From assembly GCF_001742185.1 (NCBI RefSeq), contig NZ_CP015750.1, positions 62,001 to 126,000 of the forward strand: a stretch of 64,000 nt of DNA. Reading direction: 5' to 3'. The translations under genes and the position numbers were made by a program. The stretch is from Pectobacterium wasabiae CFBP 3304. GTDB taxonomy: Bacteria > Pseudomonadota > Gammaproteobacteria > Enterobacterales > Enterobacteriaceae. How positions within the stretch are numbered: the first letter of the stretch is position 1; every line of letters starts with the position of its first letter. Below, in pieces: positions 18,445 through 25,893 of this stretch. The notes under the pieces were generated by a model. That model was not told where the DNA came from. It saw nothing but the letters and a program-made list of their open reading frames with translations, and did not search any database.

Positions 18445-20010
18445 TCACCAACCATGTAATAGCTTATCATATAAGCAAGCTAACTTTTTAAAATAACTAG
18501 CATAAGTTGATTTATCAGGATTCAGTTTCTCTTCGTTATTAATTAAAAACTCTTTAACTAATTTCAGATCTAGCTTATTCATCAGAAAAGGCAGATGGAT
18601 TGCTGCTACTTCTGGTGTGGTATGCTCGATAATATATCTAGTATCTTTATCCTTAAATTTTCTTACAAACGTCCTAAAATATCCTTTACATTGATAACTT
18701 GTGTCATTTCTTAAAACCCATTTATCCAAATTATATTCAGATTTTTTATATTGTGCTTCATCAACAATGCCTATTTCTTTAAGATATTTAAAAACGGTTA
18801 TATTCGGAGAGAATCGACCCGCATTAGGAATAACATTCTGTAAAATGCTATTTGCATCATATGAATTATCCTCATGTAAAAGGTCGTGAAAAAGATTTAT
18901 ATTGTTTATTTGTGTATAACCTAGTTTGCCAATCTCTTCTTCTTTTTTACGAGCCTCAGCAACACCAACGCCGACAACAAACTCTACATCATCATGTTTT
19001 TCAACCTCATCGATGTCAACTACATAAATTTTTGATTCTGTTGAGTTTGACTTAACTACCTCATATAACTGCTCTTTGCAATATCGAAGAATACGGGCTG
19101 GGATTTTTCTTTTATTTGTCTCAATAGCTTCATAAACAGGATTTAAATCATCAGTTCTAACTAATGTTATTGGTATCTGTGTTCTTTCGATCGTTGTAAA
19201 AGTTTCAGATATTGAATAGTCGGTAAGTCCTTCTTCTCTATCAATAAATATTAAGTTATTGCGTAACTGTGAAATATTATCCTTTCCAATACATATTGAA
19301 ATTGCACCAAGTAAATCAGTAATGTTTTTATCAGAAAGTGAATAGCCTATAAAAACAACAGGGTGCTCCACAAATATCGTTATCAGCTTTGCTGCAAGGT
19401 AAGGGTTTTTATTATTAAATTCATTATAGTCATGATCAGTTAAGATAAGACTTTTAGGCTTATGTGCACTACCGTGTATTTTATATATTTCTGCTATTGA
19501 TTGCGGATTGGAAAACAATAACTCATTCTGTCCAGTATAAACTTTATAGTCTGGGAAAAGCAGCTCAAGAAAACAGTCCCAGTTGGTTGTTATTATTCCA
19601 TCAACATTGAGTCTTGAAAGTATTTCAATTTCGTCCTGATGCTCGCTATCCTTGATCGGGACATCTAATGAAGTAGCGAGATAATCACAGATTTCAAAAC
19701 GTAACGCGGATGTATTATCGGTAACTTTCTTACTATATCTTTCACGACTCCCAGCATATTTTGCGTCACTCCACCATGTAGTATTAAAGTCTTCAGCAAT
19801 GAGTCTAGCTGCTGTAGGATAAGTTGAATCCCCTGCTGCGAGATAATACTCGAATGGTTTTCCTGAAACACAATAATTATCCAAAAGCCCTTTCCAATCT
19901 TTGATTCCTAAATACCGCCGAGAGAAACCAGAACCAACAAATAGGAATGGACCGGAATTTCTTGTTTTGAAGATTCTGATTAAAGCTTCTTTTAAATCAT
20001 TTGCGTCCAT
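18445..20010 (-). CDS. SIR2-domain protein, likely antiphage NADase
   Basis: A 521-residue protein whose N-terminal half is a SIR2 domain: FVGSGFSRRY (GSGFS at 26-30, nucleotide binding), TTNWD at 141-145, KIHGSAHKP with the catalytic-type histidine at 179, and FIGYSLSD at 221-227. The C-terminal 200 residues match nothing I recognise and may sense infection. Many bacterial SIR2 proteins of this build destroy NAD during phage infection and abort growth. It stands alone, with its own promoter region; no partner gene such as an Argonaute or HerA helicase is beside it. Confidence 0.85.
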   Translation of the reverse strand: MDANDLKEALIRIFKTRNSGPFLFVGSGFSRRYLGIKDWKGLLDNYCVSGKPFEYYLAAGDSTYPTAARLIAEDFNTTWWSDAKYAGSRERYSKKVTDNTSALRFEICDYLATSLDVPIKDSEHQDEIEILSRLNVDGIITTNWDCFLELLFPDYKVYTGQNELLFSNPQSIAEIYKIHGSAHKPKSLILTDHDYNEFNNKNPYLAAKLITIFVEHPVVFIGYSLSDKNITDLLGAISICIGKDNISQLRNNLIFIDREEGLTDYSISETFTTIERTQIPITLVRTDDLNPVYEAIETNKRKIPARILRYCKEQLYEVVKSNSTESKIYVVDIDEVEKHDDVEFVVGVGVAEARKKEEEIGKLGYTQINNINLFHDLLHEDNSYDANSILQNVIPNAGRFSPNITVFKYLKEIGIVDEAQYKKSEYNLDKWVLRNDTSYQCKGYFRTFVRKFKDKDTRYIIEHTTPEVAAIHLPFLMNKLDLKLVKEFLINNEEKLNPDKSTYASYFKKLACLYDKLLHGW

Positions 20011-20155
20011 ATCAGCACCTTAAAGAAGATGAAAACTTTTAACCAACCATAACCACTTGATATAAAATAATTTTTCGAAAATTACTGCTAGACGTAGTCT
20101 CTGCCGAACCTTGATACGAGGATGTTAAGCCTAATAGGCTGATTTACATATATAA

Positions 20156-20296
20156 TCATATAACTCTGCACATCACAACAGAGTTCTTAAGTCTATCATT
20201 GGCCTGAGCTAATATCTCATAGAGATCGCCCTTCAGCTCATGTTCGGACTCACCGTTACCAAACATTGCCACATAGACATTGTTCAGATTCCGCAT
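20156..20296 (-). pseudogene. possible small gene or remnant, 46 aa
   Basis: A short minus-strand frame, MRNLNNVYVAMFGNGESEHE and on to LYEILAQANDRLKN, with protein-like composition but no clear ribosome site. It lies in the 327-base space between the SIR2 gene and the rep gene. It could be the tail of a lost plasmid gene. Nothing else is visible in this space. Confidence 0.3.
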
Positions 20297-20337
20297 GTGC
20301 GCAAGGTTTATAGGTTAACGAACTCGGTCACTGAACG

Positions 20338-21126
20338 TCATCTTTGTGAAAAGTCCGCTCCATGAATATTGTCCCAATCTAACGGTTCTTCTGGATATAG
20401 AAGCATTTCTCCCTTGGTAGCAACAGCTCCATCCGTATTTTTATCCATCATTTTTTCTTGGGATTTTTTAGCTTGTAATCTTGCGATTAACAAATCAATA
20501 TCCTCTTGGTCATTAACATTTTCTATCACTGACGCAATTGACCTGCTTTTTACTTCAGCATTGCTATCCGTATCAGGAGTACTAACAGTATTTTCTGTTT
20601 GTTCTTCCATTACTTCTTTCTTTTTTATAATCTCTGAAACAAAGCGAGCACGATCACCATTGAAGACAATAGCAGGGTTTATGAAATACCAGTTTTTTTC
20701 ATTAGTTTTAGCAATAATGCGTTTCTCTATAAGTTCTTTTATCCCCCGGTAAAAGATAGATTCAGACAAAGCAAAGTGATCTATTTTGTCTGCGAGCGAC
20801 ATTGCTTTTTTACAACTCAGATAAAAGTGATCCTTTCCAATCGCATCCTGATATATACGTAAAAAGATAAAAAATACTTTGTAAGCTGTTTTCGTTAAAT
20901 CAAAGTACGCTTTTATCTGAGAGGTGTAGAGCTTAATGAACTCTTCTTTATCGACCTGTTGTGTATGTACGATATTGGCAAAATAAGTTTTGCTGGTATC
21001 CTTCCTTTCAATAAGTTCTGTTCCTCTTGAAACAGTCAGGTTTCTCTTTCTTGTTTCAATCTTTAGCTCGGTCTCAAAACAAAAAGGATTTAATCCTAAA
21101 TCTAAATCAACTTCTATTTCATTCAT
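20338..21126 (-). CDS. plasmid-type replication initiator (RepA/RepL-like)
   Basis: A 262-residue protein with a central winged-helix region (KTAYKVFFIFLRIYQ, FYLSCKKAMSLADKI, SESIFYRGIKELIEKRIIAK, NWYFINPAIVFNGDRARF) in the pattern of the RepL superfamily. The C-terminal 90 residues are acidic and low in complexity. Four 21-bp iterons lie 170-250 bases upstream, with an AT-rich stretch between them and the start codon. This is the classical layout of an iteron replicon, so the element either was, or still can be, a plasmid or a replicating integrative element. Confidence 0.75.
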   Translation of the reverse strand: MNEIEVDLDLGLNPFCFETELKIETRKRNLTVSRGTELIERKDTSKTYFANIVHTQQVDKEEFIKLYTSQIKAYFDLTKTAYKVFFIFLRIYQDAIGKDHFYLSCKKAMSLADKIDHFALSESIFYRGIKELIEKRIIAKTNEKNWYFINPAIVFNGDRARFVSEIIKKKEVMEEQTENTVSTPDTDSNAEVKSRSIASVIENVNDQEDIDLLIARLQAKKSQEKMMDKNTDGAVATKGEMLLYPEEPLDWDNIHGADFSQR

Positions 21127-21293
21127 TTTATTCTTACCTCTTGTTATTTTATTTATAATAAATTAAACACCATGCACAAAACAGATATCAAGTTTTTTTG
21201 CATATTTTTTTGCGAAAATATTTTTAAAATCGCAAGTATTCCAGCGACTATAATTTAAAGCACAGTCATTTTTAATCTATAAAATGACATAGA
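21127..21293 (-). other. AT-rich region between rep and iterons
   Basis: A very AT-rich stretch (runs of TTTTTT and AAAATATTTTTAAAAT) placed between the rep start and the iteron array, as expected for a DNA-unwinding element. It also holds the rep promoter. No DnaA box could be assigned with confidence. Confidence 0.45.
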
Positions 21294-21377
21294 AACTGAC
21301 TGCACAGTCAGGAAAGCTCACTGTACAGTCAGGAATACTGACCACAGAGTCAGGAACACTGACTGTACGGTCAGTCG
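21294..21377 (+). repeat. four tandem 21-bp iterons (candidate oriV)
   Basis: Four contiguous 21-base units at 21294-21314, 21315-21335, 21336-21356 and 21357-21377. The first three end in AGTCAGGAA; units share a CTGACTGTACAGTCAG-like palindromic core with small changes. The array is directly upstream of the rep gene on the opposite strand. Contiguous units without spacers rule out CRISPR. Confidence 0.8.
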
Positions 21378-21955
21378 CGTATTTTCTTCATAAGCCTTAT
21401 ACCGCAAGGGCTAGAAGCCGATTTTGTCTTAATTTAATTTTGCAAGAAGTAAGAGATAATACTTAAGAGGACATATAGAAACCGGGCGATTTTCAAGATC
21501 GCCATATGGGGTTTCGATATTTAAATGATAAACAATTTCTGAGCGTAATTTATTTCACCGTTTTCCTTTCTATTGCACTAACATCTTTTTTGAAAATCAC
21601 CATCCTCTATGAGCTAACGCTCATGTGCTGAAGCACGGCTACGCCCTAGCACTGAAATTAATATATTTTCATCTTGATAAGGTAGTTTTCATATTGGCTA
21701 GGAAAGTCGAAAAGGATCGGATTTAGATCGTTTCATCATTCTATTGTAAAACCGATCCCATGATAGAGTTTAGTGTTAAGTTTATAAAATAGGCTATTTA
21801 CTCTTCAACATATGAAATATATTCACAGAATCAGCACTTAGTGATTGTTCAAGACAATCACATTGCTGGAACAGGGTTCACCCCTGTTGATGATGGATTT
21901 ATCCATAAAGAATAGCGGCGTAGCCGCCAGTTAAATACGTTATTGTGACTGGTTA
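21378..21955. other. intergenic region beyond the iterons
   Basis: No gene is apparent in 578 bases. Several short hairpins occur, including GGCGAT/ATCGCC near 21485-21503 and ATGAGC/GCTCAT followed by GTGC/GCAC at about 21608-21640. These may be terminators or part of the replication region. Confidence 0.4.
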
Positions 21956-22228
21956 CTACCTGTCGATAAGATCTTCTGGTATAACCCTGTCACGTTTCAT
22001 TTTCCCCCATATTTTTTGTAGCCTCTCACCCCTTAGCTCTTGTGCCTTTTTCTCACCAATCTCCAGATAGTATTCTTCACGGCGCTCCGCTACTACCTTA
22101 CGGAACTTATTCAACAGTTGATTCAAGGTTTTTAAATCAGTTTTAGCCGCTTCAGCTTGGATTTTTCTATACATATACATAACGTGGAATTCATCAATCA
22201 TATTGAAGGCCTTATTTTTATCGTTCAT
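21956..22228 (-). CDS. truncated H-NS-like protein (H-NST type)
   Basis: A 90-residue protein that aligns with the oligomerisation half of the H-NS encoded at 7191: YMYRKIQAEAAKTDLKTLNQ and VVAERREEYY correspond to [19 protein letters not shown] and [10 protein letters not shown]. The chain stops before the linker, and the [11 protein letters not shown]-binding domain is missing. The start at 22228 has GAGGG upstream. H-NST proteins of pathogenicity islands share this build and antagonise H-NS by mixed oligomers, so it may relieve silencing of the island. The antagonist role is inferred. Confidence 0.65.
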   Translation of the reverse strand: MNDKNKAFNMIDEFHVMYMYRKIQAEAAKTDLKTLNQLLNKFRKVVAERREEYYLEIGEKKAQELRGERLQKIWGKMKRDRVIPEDLIDR

Positions 22229-22233
22229 GTTAT

Positions 22234-22251
22234 TTCCCTCTTTCGAGGGAA
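22234..22251 (-). promoter_or_regulatory. hairpin with GAAA tetraloop covering a ribosome site
   Basis: On the minus strand TTCCCTC-GAAA-GAGGGAA forms a 7-bp stem with a GNRA loop. The GAGGG arm is the ribosome site of the H-NS-like gene starting at 22228, so the stem could limit its translation. Confidence 0.45.
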
Positions 22252-22270
22252 TACTCATACCATCTAAAAA

Positions 22271-22621
22271 TCAAACAACTGTCATTTTCAGCTTCCAGTA
22301 AACAGGATCTTGATTTTCATCCTGATTTATATTTTTTGAAACAAGTTCAATGATATGCTCAAGATGCCAATGTAAGATTTCATCCTTTAAATCATTTTTA
22401 TTGATACCAGAAACATCATTTTTAATAGAGTATTTCATTATCTCACGAGTTATAATCACATCATAAATAACTTCTGAAAGTTTACCCCAACTCATAATAT
22501 AGATTGCTGTTTCAGGATCATTTTCATAAATATTATATATCTCATTACAGAATCCTTGTAAGATGTCAGCAACAAGTTCATTTTTTGTTTTATCATAGCT
22601 GTTCAATACAATCTCTTTCAT
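22271..22621 (-). CDS. hypothetical protein, 116 aa
   Basis: An acidic, mostly helical soluble protein (MKEIVLNSYDKTKNELVADI at the start, DEILHWHLEHIIELVSKN near the end). AAGGGTG lies ahead of the start. It is one of a series of small same-strand genes between alpA and rep, each 80-120 residues. No domain is recognised. The run looks like an early operon of an integrative element, where phage-inhibition or anti-defence proteins are common, but nothing here shows its job. Confidence 0.6.
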   Translation of the reverse strand: MKEIVLNSYDKTKNELVADILQGFCNEIYNIYENDPETAIYIMSWGKLSEVIYDVIITREIMKYSIKNDVSGINKNDLKDEILHWHLEHIIELVSKNINQDENQDPVYWKLKMTVV

Positions 22622-22660
22622 TTTTTCACCCTTACTTTTCAGTTAATATTCAGTAAAAAA

Positions 22661-22924
22661 TTAGTTGTTATAACCGATATTTATGACGACACAGTCATAC
22701 TCCAACCCCAAATCATCCACTAGATCGTTATTAATAAATCGATTTAACTCATCAAATATATTTTTATCACCCATGATTTCTTCTACTGAATACCCAGTAA
22801 TGGCAATAAATATTTCAAAACGCTCTTGAATAGTATTCATTACTTCTGGAGGTCCATCACACAACACGCTTACAACTACAGACATTTTATTTGTCATAGA
22901 ACTTTGTTCGTTGTTGTTTATCAT
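22661..22924 (-). CDS. hypothetical protein, 87 aa
   Basis: Small acidic protein with a predicted strand-helix arrangement (MSVVVSVLCDGPPEVMNTIQ, FEIFIAITGYSVEEIM, CVVINIGYNN). AGAGG lies upstream of the first ATG; an internal start (MTNKMSVVV) is possible. Part of the series of small same-strand genes. The strand-rich edges would fit a small alpha/beta fold; no family is recognised. Confidence 0.55.
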   Translation of the reverse strand: MINNNEQSSMTNKMSVVVSVLCDGPPEVMNTIQERFEIFIAITGYSVEEIMGDKNIFDELNRFINNDLVDDLGLEYDCVVINIGYNN

Positions 22925-22952
22925 TTATATTTTCCTCTTATACCTTTTGTTA

Positions 22953-22966
22953 GCCCCTTACGGGGC
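22953..22966 (-). promoter_or_regulatory. intergenic hairpin with GTAA tetraloop
   Basis: GCCCC-GTAA-GGGGC on the minus strand, between two small genes and upstream of the 22924 start. One of four similar GNRA-loop hairpins in the island. Confidence 0.4.
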
Positions 22967-22977
22967 AGGATTATTTT

Positions 22978-23274
22978 TTACTTTTTAAAGTTTTCTGAAT
23001 ACTCGACTAACATGGAAGCGACCAGTTCAAAGTTAACCTGATTAATATCACCACTATTACCTTCTTGGGCAGTGAACCTTTCAAAGTTGTTCTGAATATG
23101 ATTAATCACATGGATAATAAATGGACTCATAAAATCTGGATCATCCAAATAATCATTAGCATCCCCATCGCCATTTACTTCCATGAACATATTCCAGCTT
23201 GCGGTAAACGACCTACAAGCAAGCTCATAGAACAGTTCGGTTGATTTATTGAAACCTATCTTTTCTATAGACAT
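22978..23274 (-). CDS. hypothetical protein, 98 aa
   Basis: Helical acidic protein (MSIEKIGFNKSTELFYELAC, then FELVASMLVEYSENFKK). Its build resembles the 104-residue product at 23354-23668 (both have an aromatic N-terminal helix, a central DxMxxxYLxHV/PFIIHVINHI-type helix and a short C-terminal helix), so the two may be distant paralogues. GAGGG precedes the start. No family is recognised. Confidence 0.55.
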   Translation of the reverse strand: MSIEKIGFNKSTELFYELACRSFTASWNMFMEVNGDGDANDYLDDPDFMSPFIIHVINHIQNNFERFTAQEGNSGDINQVNFELVASMLVEYSENFKK

Positions 23275-23324
23275 ATTTACACCCTCATAGTTAAATGCTT
23301 ATTTAATTCATTTTGTTTTTTATT

Positions 23325-23340
23325 AGCCCCTTTCGAGGCC
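23325..23340 (-). promoter_or_regulatory. intergenic hairpin with GAAA tetraloop
   Basis: Minus-strand RNA GGCCUC-GAAA-GGGGCU pairs completely if two G-U pairs are allowed, while the plus strand would have mismatches. This supports a function in the minus-strand transcript, between two small genes. Confidence 0.4.
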
Positions 23341-23353
23341 GAATACTCTGCTG

Positions 23354-23668
23354 TTAGCTCATGCCAAAAAGTAATGCATTTATATGGACATTTTTCATTT
23401 CCAATATAACTTTATCCATATCAACATAAATAAGTCTTTCTCTCTTACCAGCTTCTTCCATATATCCATCAAAACGCTTAGTCAGATGATCTTTAACGTG
23501 TGAAAGATACGATTCCGTTCTATTATTATCTAACATAATAGATGCGACTAACTCATTATCTCCTTGCTCTTTATATATCAGCATTCCAGCCACATAAAGA
23601 TACTTTGTCATATCATAAAATGTTTTTGTGGATAACTTTTTGATACTTTCCATTTCTTGATTATTCAT
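23354..23668 (-). CDS. hypothetical protein, 104 aa
   Basis: Soluble helical protein (MNNQEMESIKKLSTKTFYDM, SYLSHVKDHLTKRFDGYMEE, ending NALLFGMS). AGAGG lies upstream of the start. It is the first small gene after alpA and is transcribed with the series toward rep. It resembles the 98-residue product next to it in helix pattern. The function is unknown. Confidence 0.55.
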   Translation of the reverse strand: MNNQEMESIKKLSTKTFYDMTKYLYVAGMLIYKEQGDNELVASIMLDNNRTESYLSHVKDHLTKRFDGYMEEAGKRERLIYVDMDKVILEMKNVHINALLFGMS

Positions 23669-23700
23669 TTTATTTCCTCTTGTTATTATTAAAATATTTG

Positions 23701-23919
23701 TTATTCAGATACAGGACGTGAATCAGAAATGATTTTCTCAATCCATGCATCAATCTCACTTTCTATAAAGGCAATAGACCTTAAACCCGTTTTAACCTGT
23801 GATGGAAAGCGACCAGCCTTAATAAGTGTATAAATCCATGTCTTTCCAAATCCCGTTCTCCTTATTACTTCGGGCAACCGAATAAGTTTTGGATGTTTAT
23901 CTGTTTTGTTTTGAACCAT
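23701..23919 (-). CDS. alpA: AlpA-family regulator
   Basis: A 72-residue winged-helix DNA-binding protein: LIRLPEVIRRTGFGKTWIYTLIKAGRFPSQVKTG is the AlpA/MerR-like fold, followed by the conserved ESEIDAWIE helix. Proteins of this type in P4-like islands and prophages control integrase or act as excision factors. The upstream region holds three copies of AGGGAYGTTCRC, a good operator candidate. Downstream lies the run of small genes it may govern. Confidence 0.85.
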   Translation of the reverse strand: MVQNKTDKHPKLIRLPEVIRRTGFGKTWIYTLIKAGRFPSQVKTGLRSIAFIESEIDAWIEKIISDSRPVSE

Positions 23920-23977
23920 GTTTATCTCCTGTGTTGTTCGATGGAGATAATTCTAGGATTTTGGCTAGTATTAAACT

Positions 23978-24061
23978 AGGGATGTTCACCAACCGTGAGT
24001 TTCGCGGAAATTTTTGGAGGGATACTCTTTATAGGGACGTTCGCAGATTGTGAACATCCCT
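23978..24061 (+). promoter_or_regulatory. operator-like repeats upstream of alpA
   Basis: AGGGATGTTCAC (23978-23989) and AGGGACGTTCGC (24033-24044) are direct copies; GTGAACATCCCT (24050-24061) is the inverted copy. The last two form a near-palindrome with a six-base centre. They lie between alpA and the DUF6387 gene in the position of the alpA promoter. Confidence 0.55.
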
Positions 24062-24066
24062 TGTGT

Positions 24067-24930
24067 TTACTTTTTGTTTTTATCCGAGGCTTTATCGTTA
24101 AATGTTATTACGTCAATGACATTCCAATCCTTTAAAATATTGTTTTTAATATAAAAATCATTTAAAACCTTGAAATACTCATCATTATCAAGATAACTTT
24201 TCGCGTAACCATAATCAGTATCTTTGATGTTCTCACTACTTCTGATCCCATTATTACCATGCAATATGTCAGCTAAAATGGTGAAAGGTATGTTCTTACC
24301 TTCGTTATAGAGCTGTTCCCATGAGATCAAATCCATCAAAGGGATGACTTTGTAATCAAGTATTCTTTCAAAGGTCCTATGACCAAACCTAAACTTTCGT
24401 TTCGGGGGTTTAGGCGTTTTTAGGTGCTTTTGCCATAAAGCAATCAGTACTTTCAGGTGTTCTGCGAGATCGTCACTGCTGGCTTCTTCCAAGTCAATTT
24501 CAATCAGCATCTTGTTAGCAGGGTTCATGCCTCCTTGTTTAAGATACTCAGAGATGTAGTCCGAACTCACTGCAACAGGGTCTGTTTGCTCTGAAGTCTC
24601 CAGCCGATACATAGCCCGCCCATAGTTGAACAATTGAACTCTGGTCATTGGTTTTACAGCATAGCTATGCGACAGTCTGTGATTGTCTGAAATCCAGTCC
24701 GATTGAAGTATCACATCACCACATCGGATCTTGGCATCATGGTATATAGCTTGCATTTGATTATCTTTGCCTGCTGTTTCCCATTGTTGTCTTGTTTTGT
24801 AAGCCAACATCCGTCTTTCAAGCTCTGCATAGATCTGTTCTAGGGTGAGCTCTTTCAGGCCATCATATCGGCGTACATCAAACCAAGATAATGCAGTCCT
24901 GATTTCTTCAATTTCTTTTTGTGTAGTCAT
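24067..24930 (-). CDS. DUF6387-like protein, 287 aa
   Basis: Soluble protein starting with an ALSWFDVRRYDGLKELTLEQ block, then ELERRMLAYKTRQQ and central DLISWEQL and ILADILHGN segments. This matches the DUF6387 family found next to integrases and att sites in P4-like islands of enterobacteria. No enzymatic motif is visible. It is the last gene before the island end. An Arg/Lys-rich stretch (KTPKPPKRKFRFGHR) could touch DNA. Function unknown; family call moderately sure. Confidence 0.6.
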   Translation of the reverse strand: MTTQKEIEEIRTALSWFDVRRYDGLKELTLEQIYAELERRMLAYKTRQQWETAGKDNQMQAIYHDAKIRCGDVILQSDWISDNHRLSHSYAVKPMTRVQLFNYGRAMYRLETSEQTDPVAVSSDYISEYLKQGGMNPANKMLIEIDLEEASSDDLAEHLKVLIALWQKHLKTPKPPKRKFRFGHRTFERILDYKVIPLMDLISWEQLYNEGKNIPFTILADILHGNNGIRSSENIKDTDYGYAKSYLDNDEYFKVLNDFYIKNNILKDWNVIDVITFNDKASDKNKK

Positions 24931-25309
24931 TGTTCTACCGATTGCTTTTGTGTTTCATAAAAGTTAAACCATTCAACATGATAGAGAAAGTGGAAAAGAG
25001 GTGCGGGTTTTCATAATGGTGTGAGAGGAGAGAAGTGATCTTGGATGTAAGAGCGTTAATCTTGACTAAACATTCTTTCTTTACTAATAATTAAATAATT
25101 GTTTTATATCAATTACTTTAAAGTTAATAACGACAACATCATGTTGATAATGAAAGTTAATCAAGATACGTATAGTTAGATAGTTATGACAACAACCAAT
25201 TGTTTTTAATTGATATTTTATTGACAAGAAAATAATAATGATGGTAAATATGCTGGTAAAAATATATTTAACTTTAACAAAGTCAGTAACAACAGGAGAT
25301 ACAGATGAA
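24931..25309. other. non-coding island end adjoining the att site
   Basis: No gene seen in 379 bases. AT-rich, with short repeated words near the att site (for example ATGGTAAATATG and GCTGGTAAAAATA at about 25233-25264), the kind of spacing seen for integrase arm sites, though not conclusive. Confidence 0.4.
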
Positions 25310-25333
25310 GTTCGAGTCCAGTCAGAGGAGCCA
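25310..25333 (+). other. attachment site: 3' end of tRNA-Asn (island boundary)
   Basis: GTTCGAGTCCAGTCAGAGGA followed by GCCA is identical to the T-arm and 3' acceptor end of enterobacterial tRNA-Asn including CCA. The 5' part of the tRNA is absent and the preceding bases do not continue it, so this is the duplicated att copy that marks the right end of an element integrated in tRNA-Asn. Confidence 0.85.
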
Positions 25334-25340
25334 ATTTAAA

Positions 25341-25376
25341 AAATCCCGCTTAAGGCAACTTAAGCGGGATTTTTGC
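25341..25376 (+). terminator. strong terminator after the tRNA-Asn remnant
   Basis: A perfect 13-bp stem (25341-25353 with 25360-25372, loop GGCAAC) followed by TTGC. This is probably the native terminator of the tRNA-Asn gene, left outside the island. Confidence 0.8.
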
Positions 25377-25508
25377 TATTTACTATTTAATTCAATAATT
25401 TAGCGCAAAAAAAGTCTTCCCGATGCATTTTTAGTTTTCCCTCTGCATCGGGAGAATTTGGTGGTCAGATTTGGGGTCTTTCCGGTTCGATAACGGAGTG
25501 ACCCCCAA

Positions 25509-25613
25509 ATGTCTCTTAACGACTCAAAAATCCGCAACGTAAAATCATCTGCAAACCCCTTACATACTTACAATTCACATAACCTGTATCTTTTGATTAA
25601 TCTGGGCAGTTAA
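25509..25613 (+). pseudogene. N-terminal remnant of a tyrosine integrase
   Basis: MSLNDSKIRNVKSSANPL, then NLYLLINLGS and a stop, reads as the first 34 residues of a P4-family integrase (consensus M-L-D-KIR, then GLYLLI---GSK), with part of the linker changed or lost. It lies 175 bases past the tRNA-Asn att copy, where such an integrase would start. No further integrase sequence follows. It is therefore a relic of an older island at the same tRNA. Confidence 0.65.
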
Positions 25614-25893
25614 CGCCTCTGGTACCTTAACTACCGTATCAGCATAAAAGTGGCTCAAGTGTCTATGTTGAGGTTTACACAACCACTTGAGCGTCCAATT
25701 TTCGCCGACTCTAGAAAACAAAATTGAGGGCAAACTTGCTGAACAAAGGGAAGAGTTCAAAGAGACCGACAACTCATTTAAACCGCAGCTAAACGGACCT
25801 TCAGTTGCCGTTGAAGCCGGAATGAATACCTGATATTTATCGAGCGGATTTGCATGAAAATACATCATCAAACACCAGCCAAGGTTAACAAAA
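25614..25893. other. intergenic remnant region
   Basis: About 280 bases between the integrase relic and the alpha/beta hydrolase. A minus-strand frame crosses it but lacks support. Likely decayed island DNA and the hydrolase promoter. Confidence 0.4.

Noticed and set aside
21294..21377. CRISPR array
   Set aside because: Repeats are contiguous 21-bp units with no spacers and no cas genes; they are iterons.
25310..25333. Complete tRNA-Asn gene
   Set aside because: Only the 3' 24 bases match; the anticodon and 5' half are absent, so it is an att remnant.
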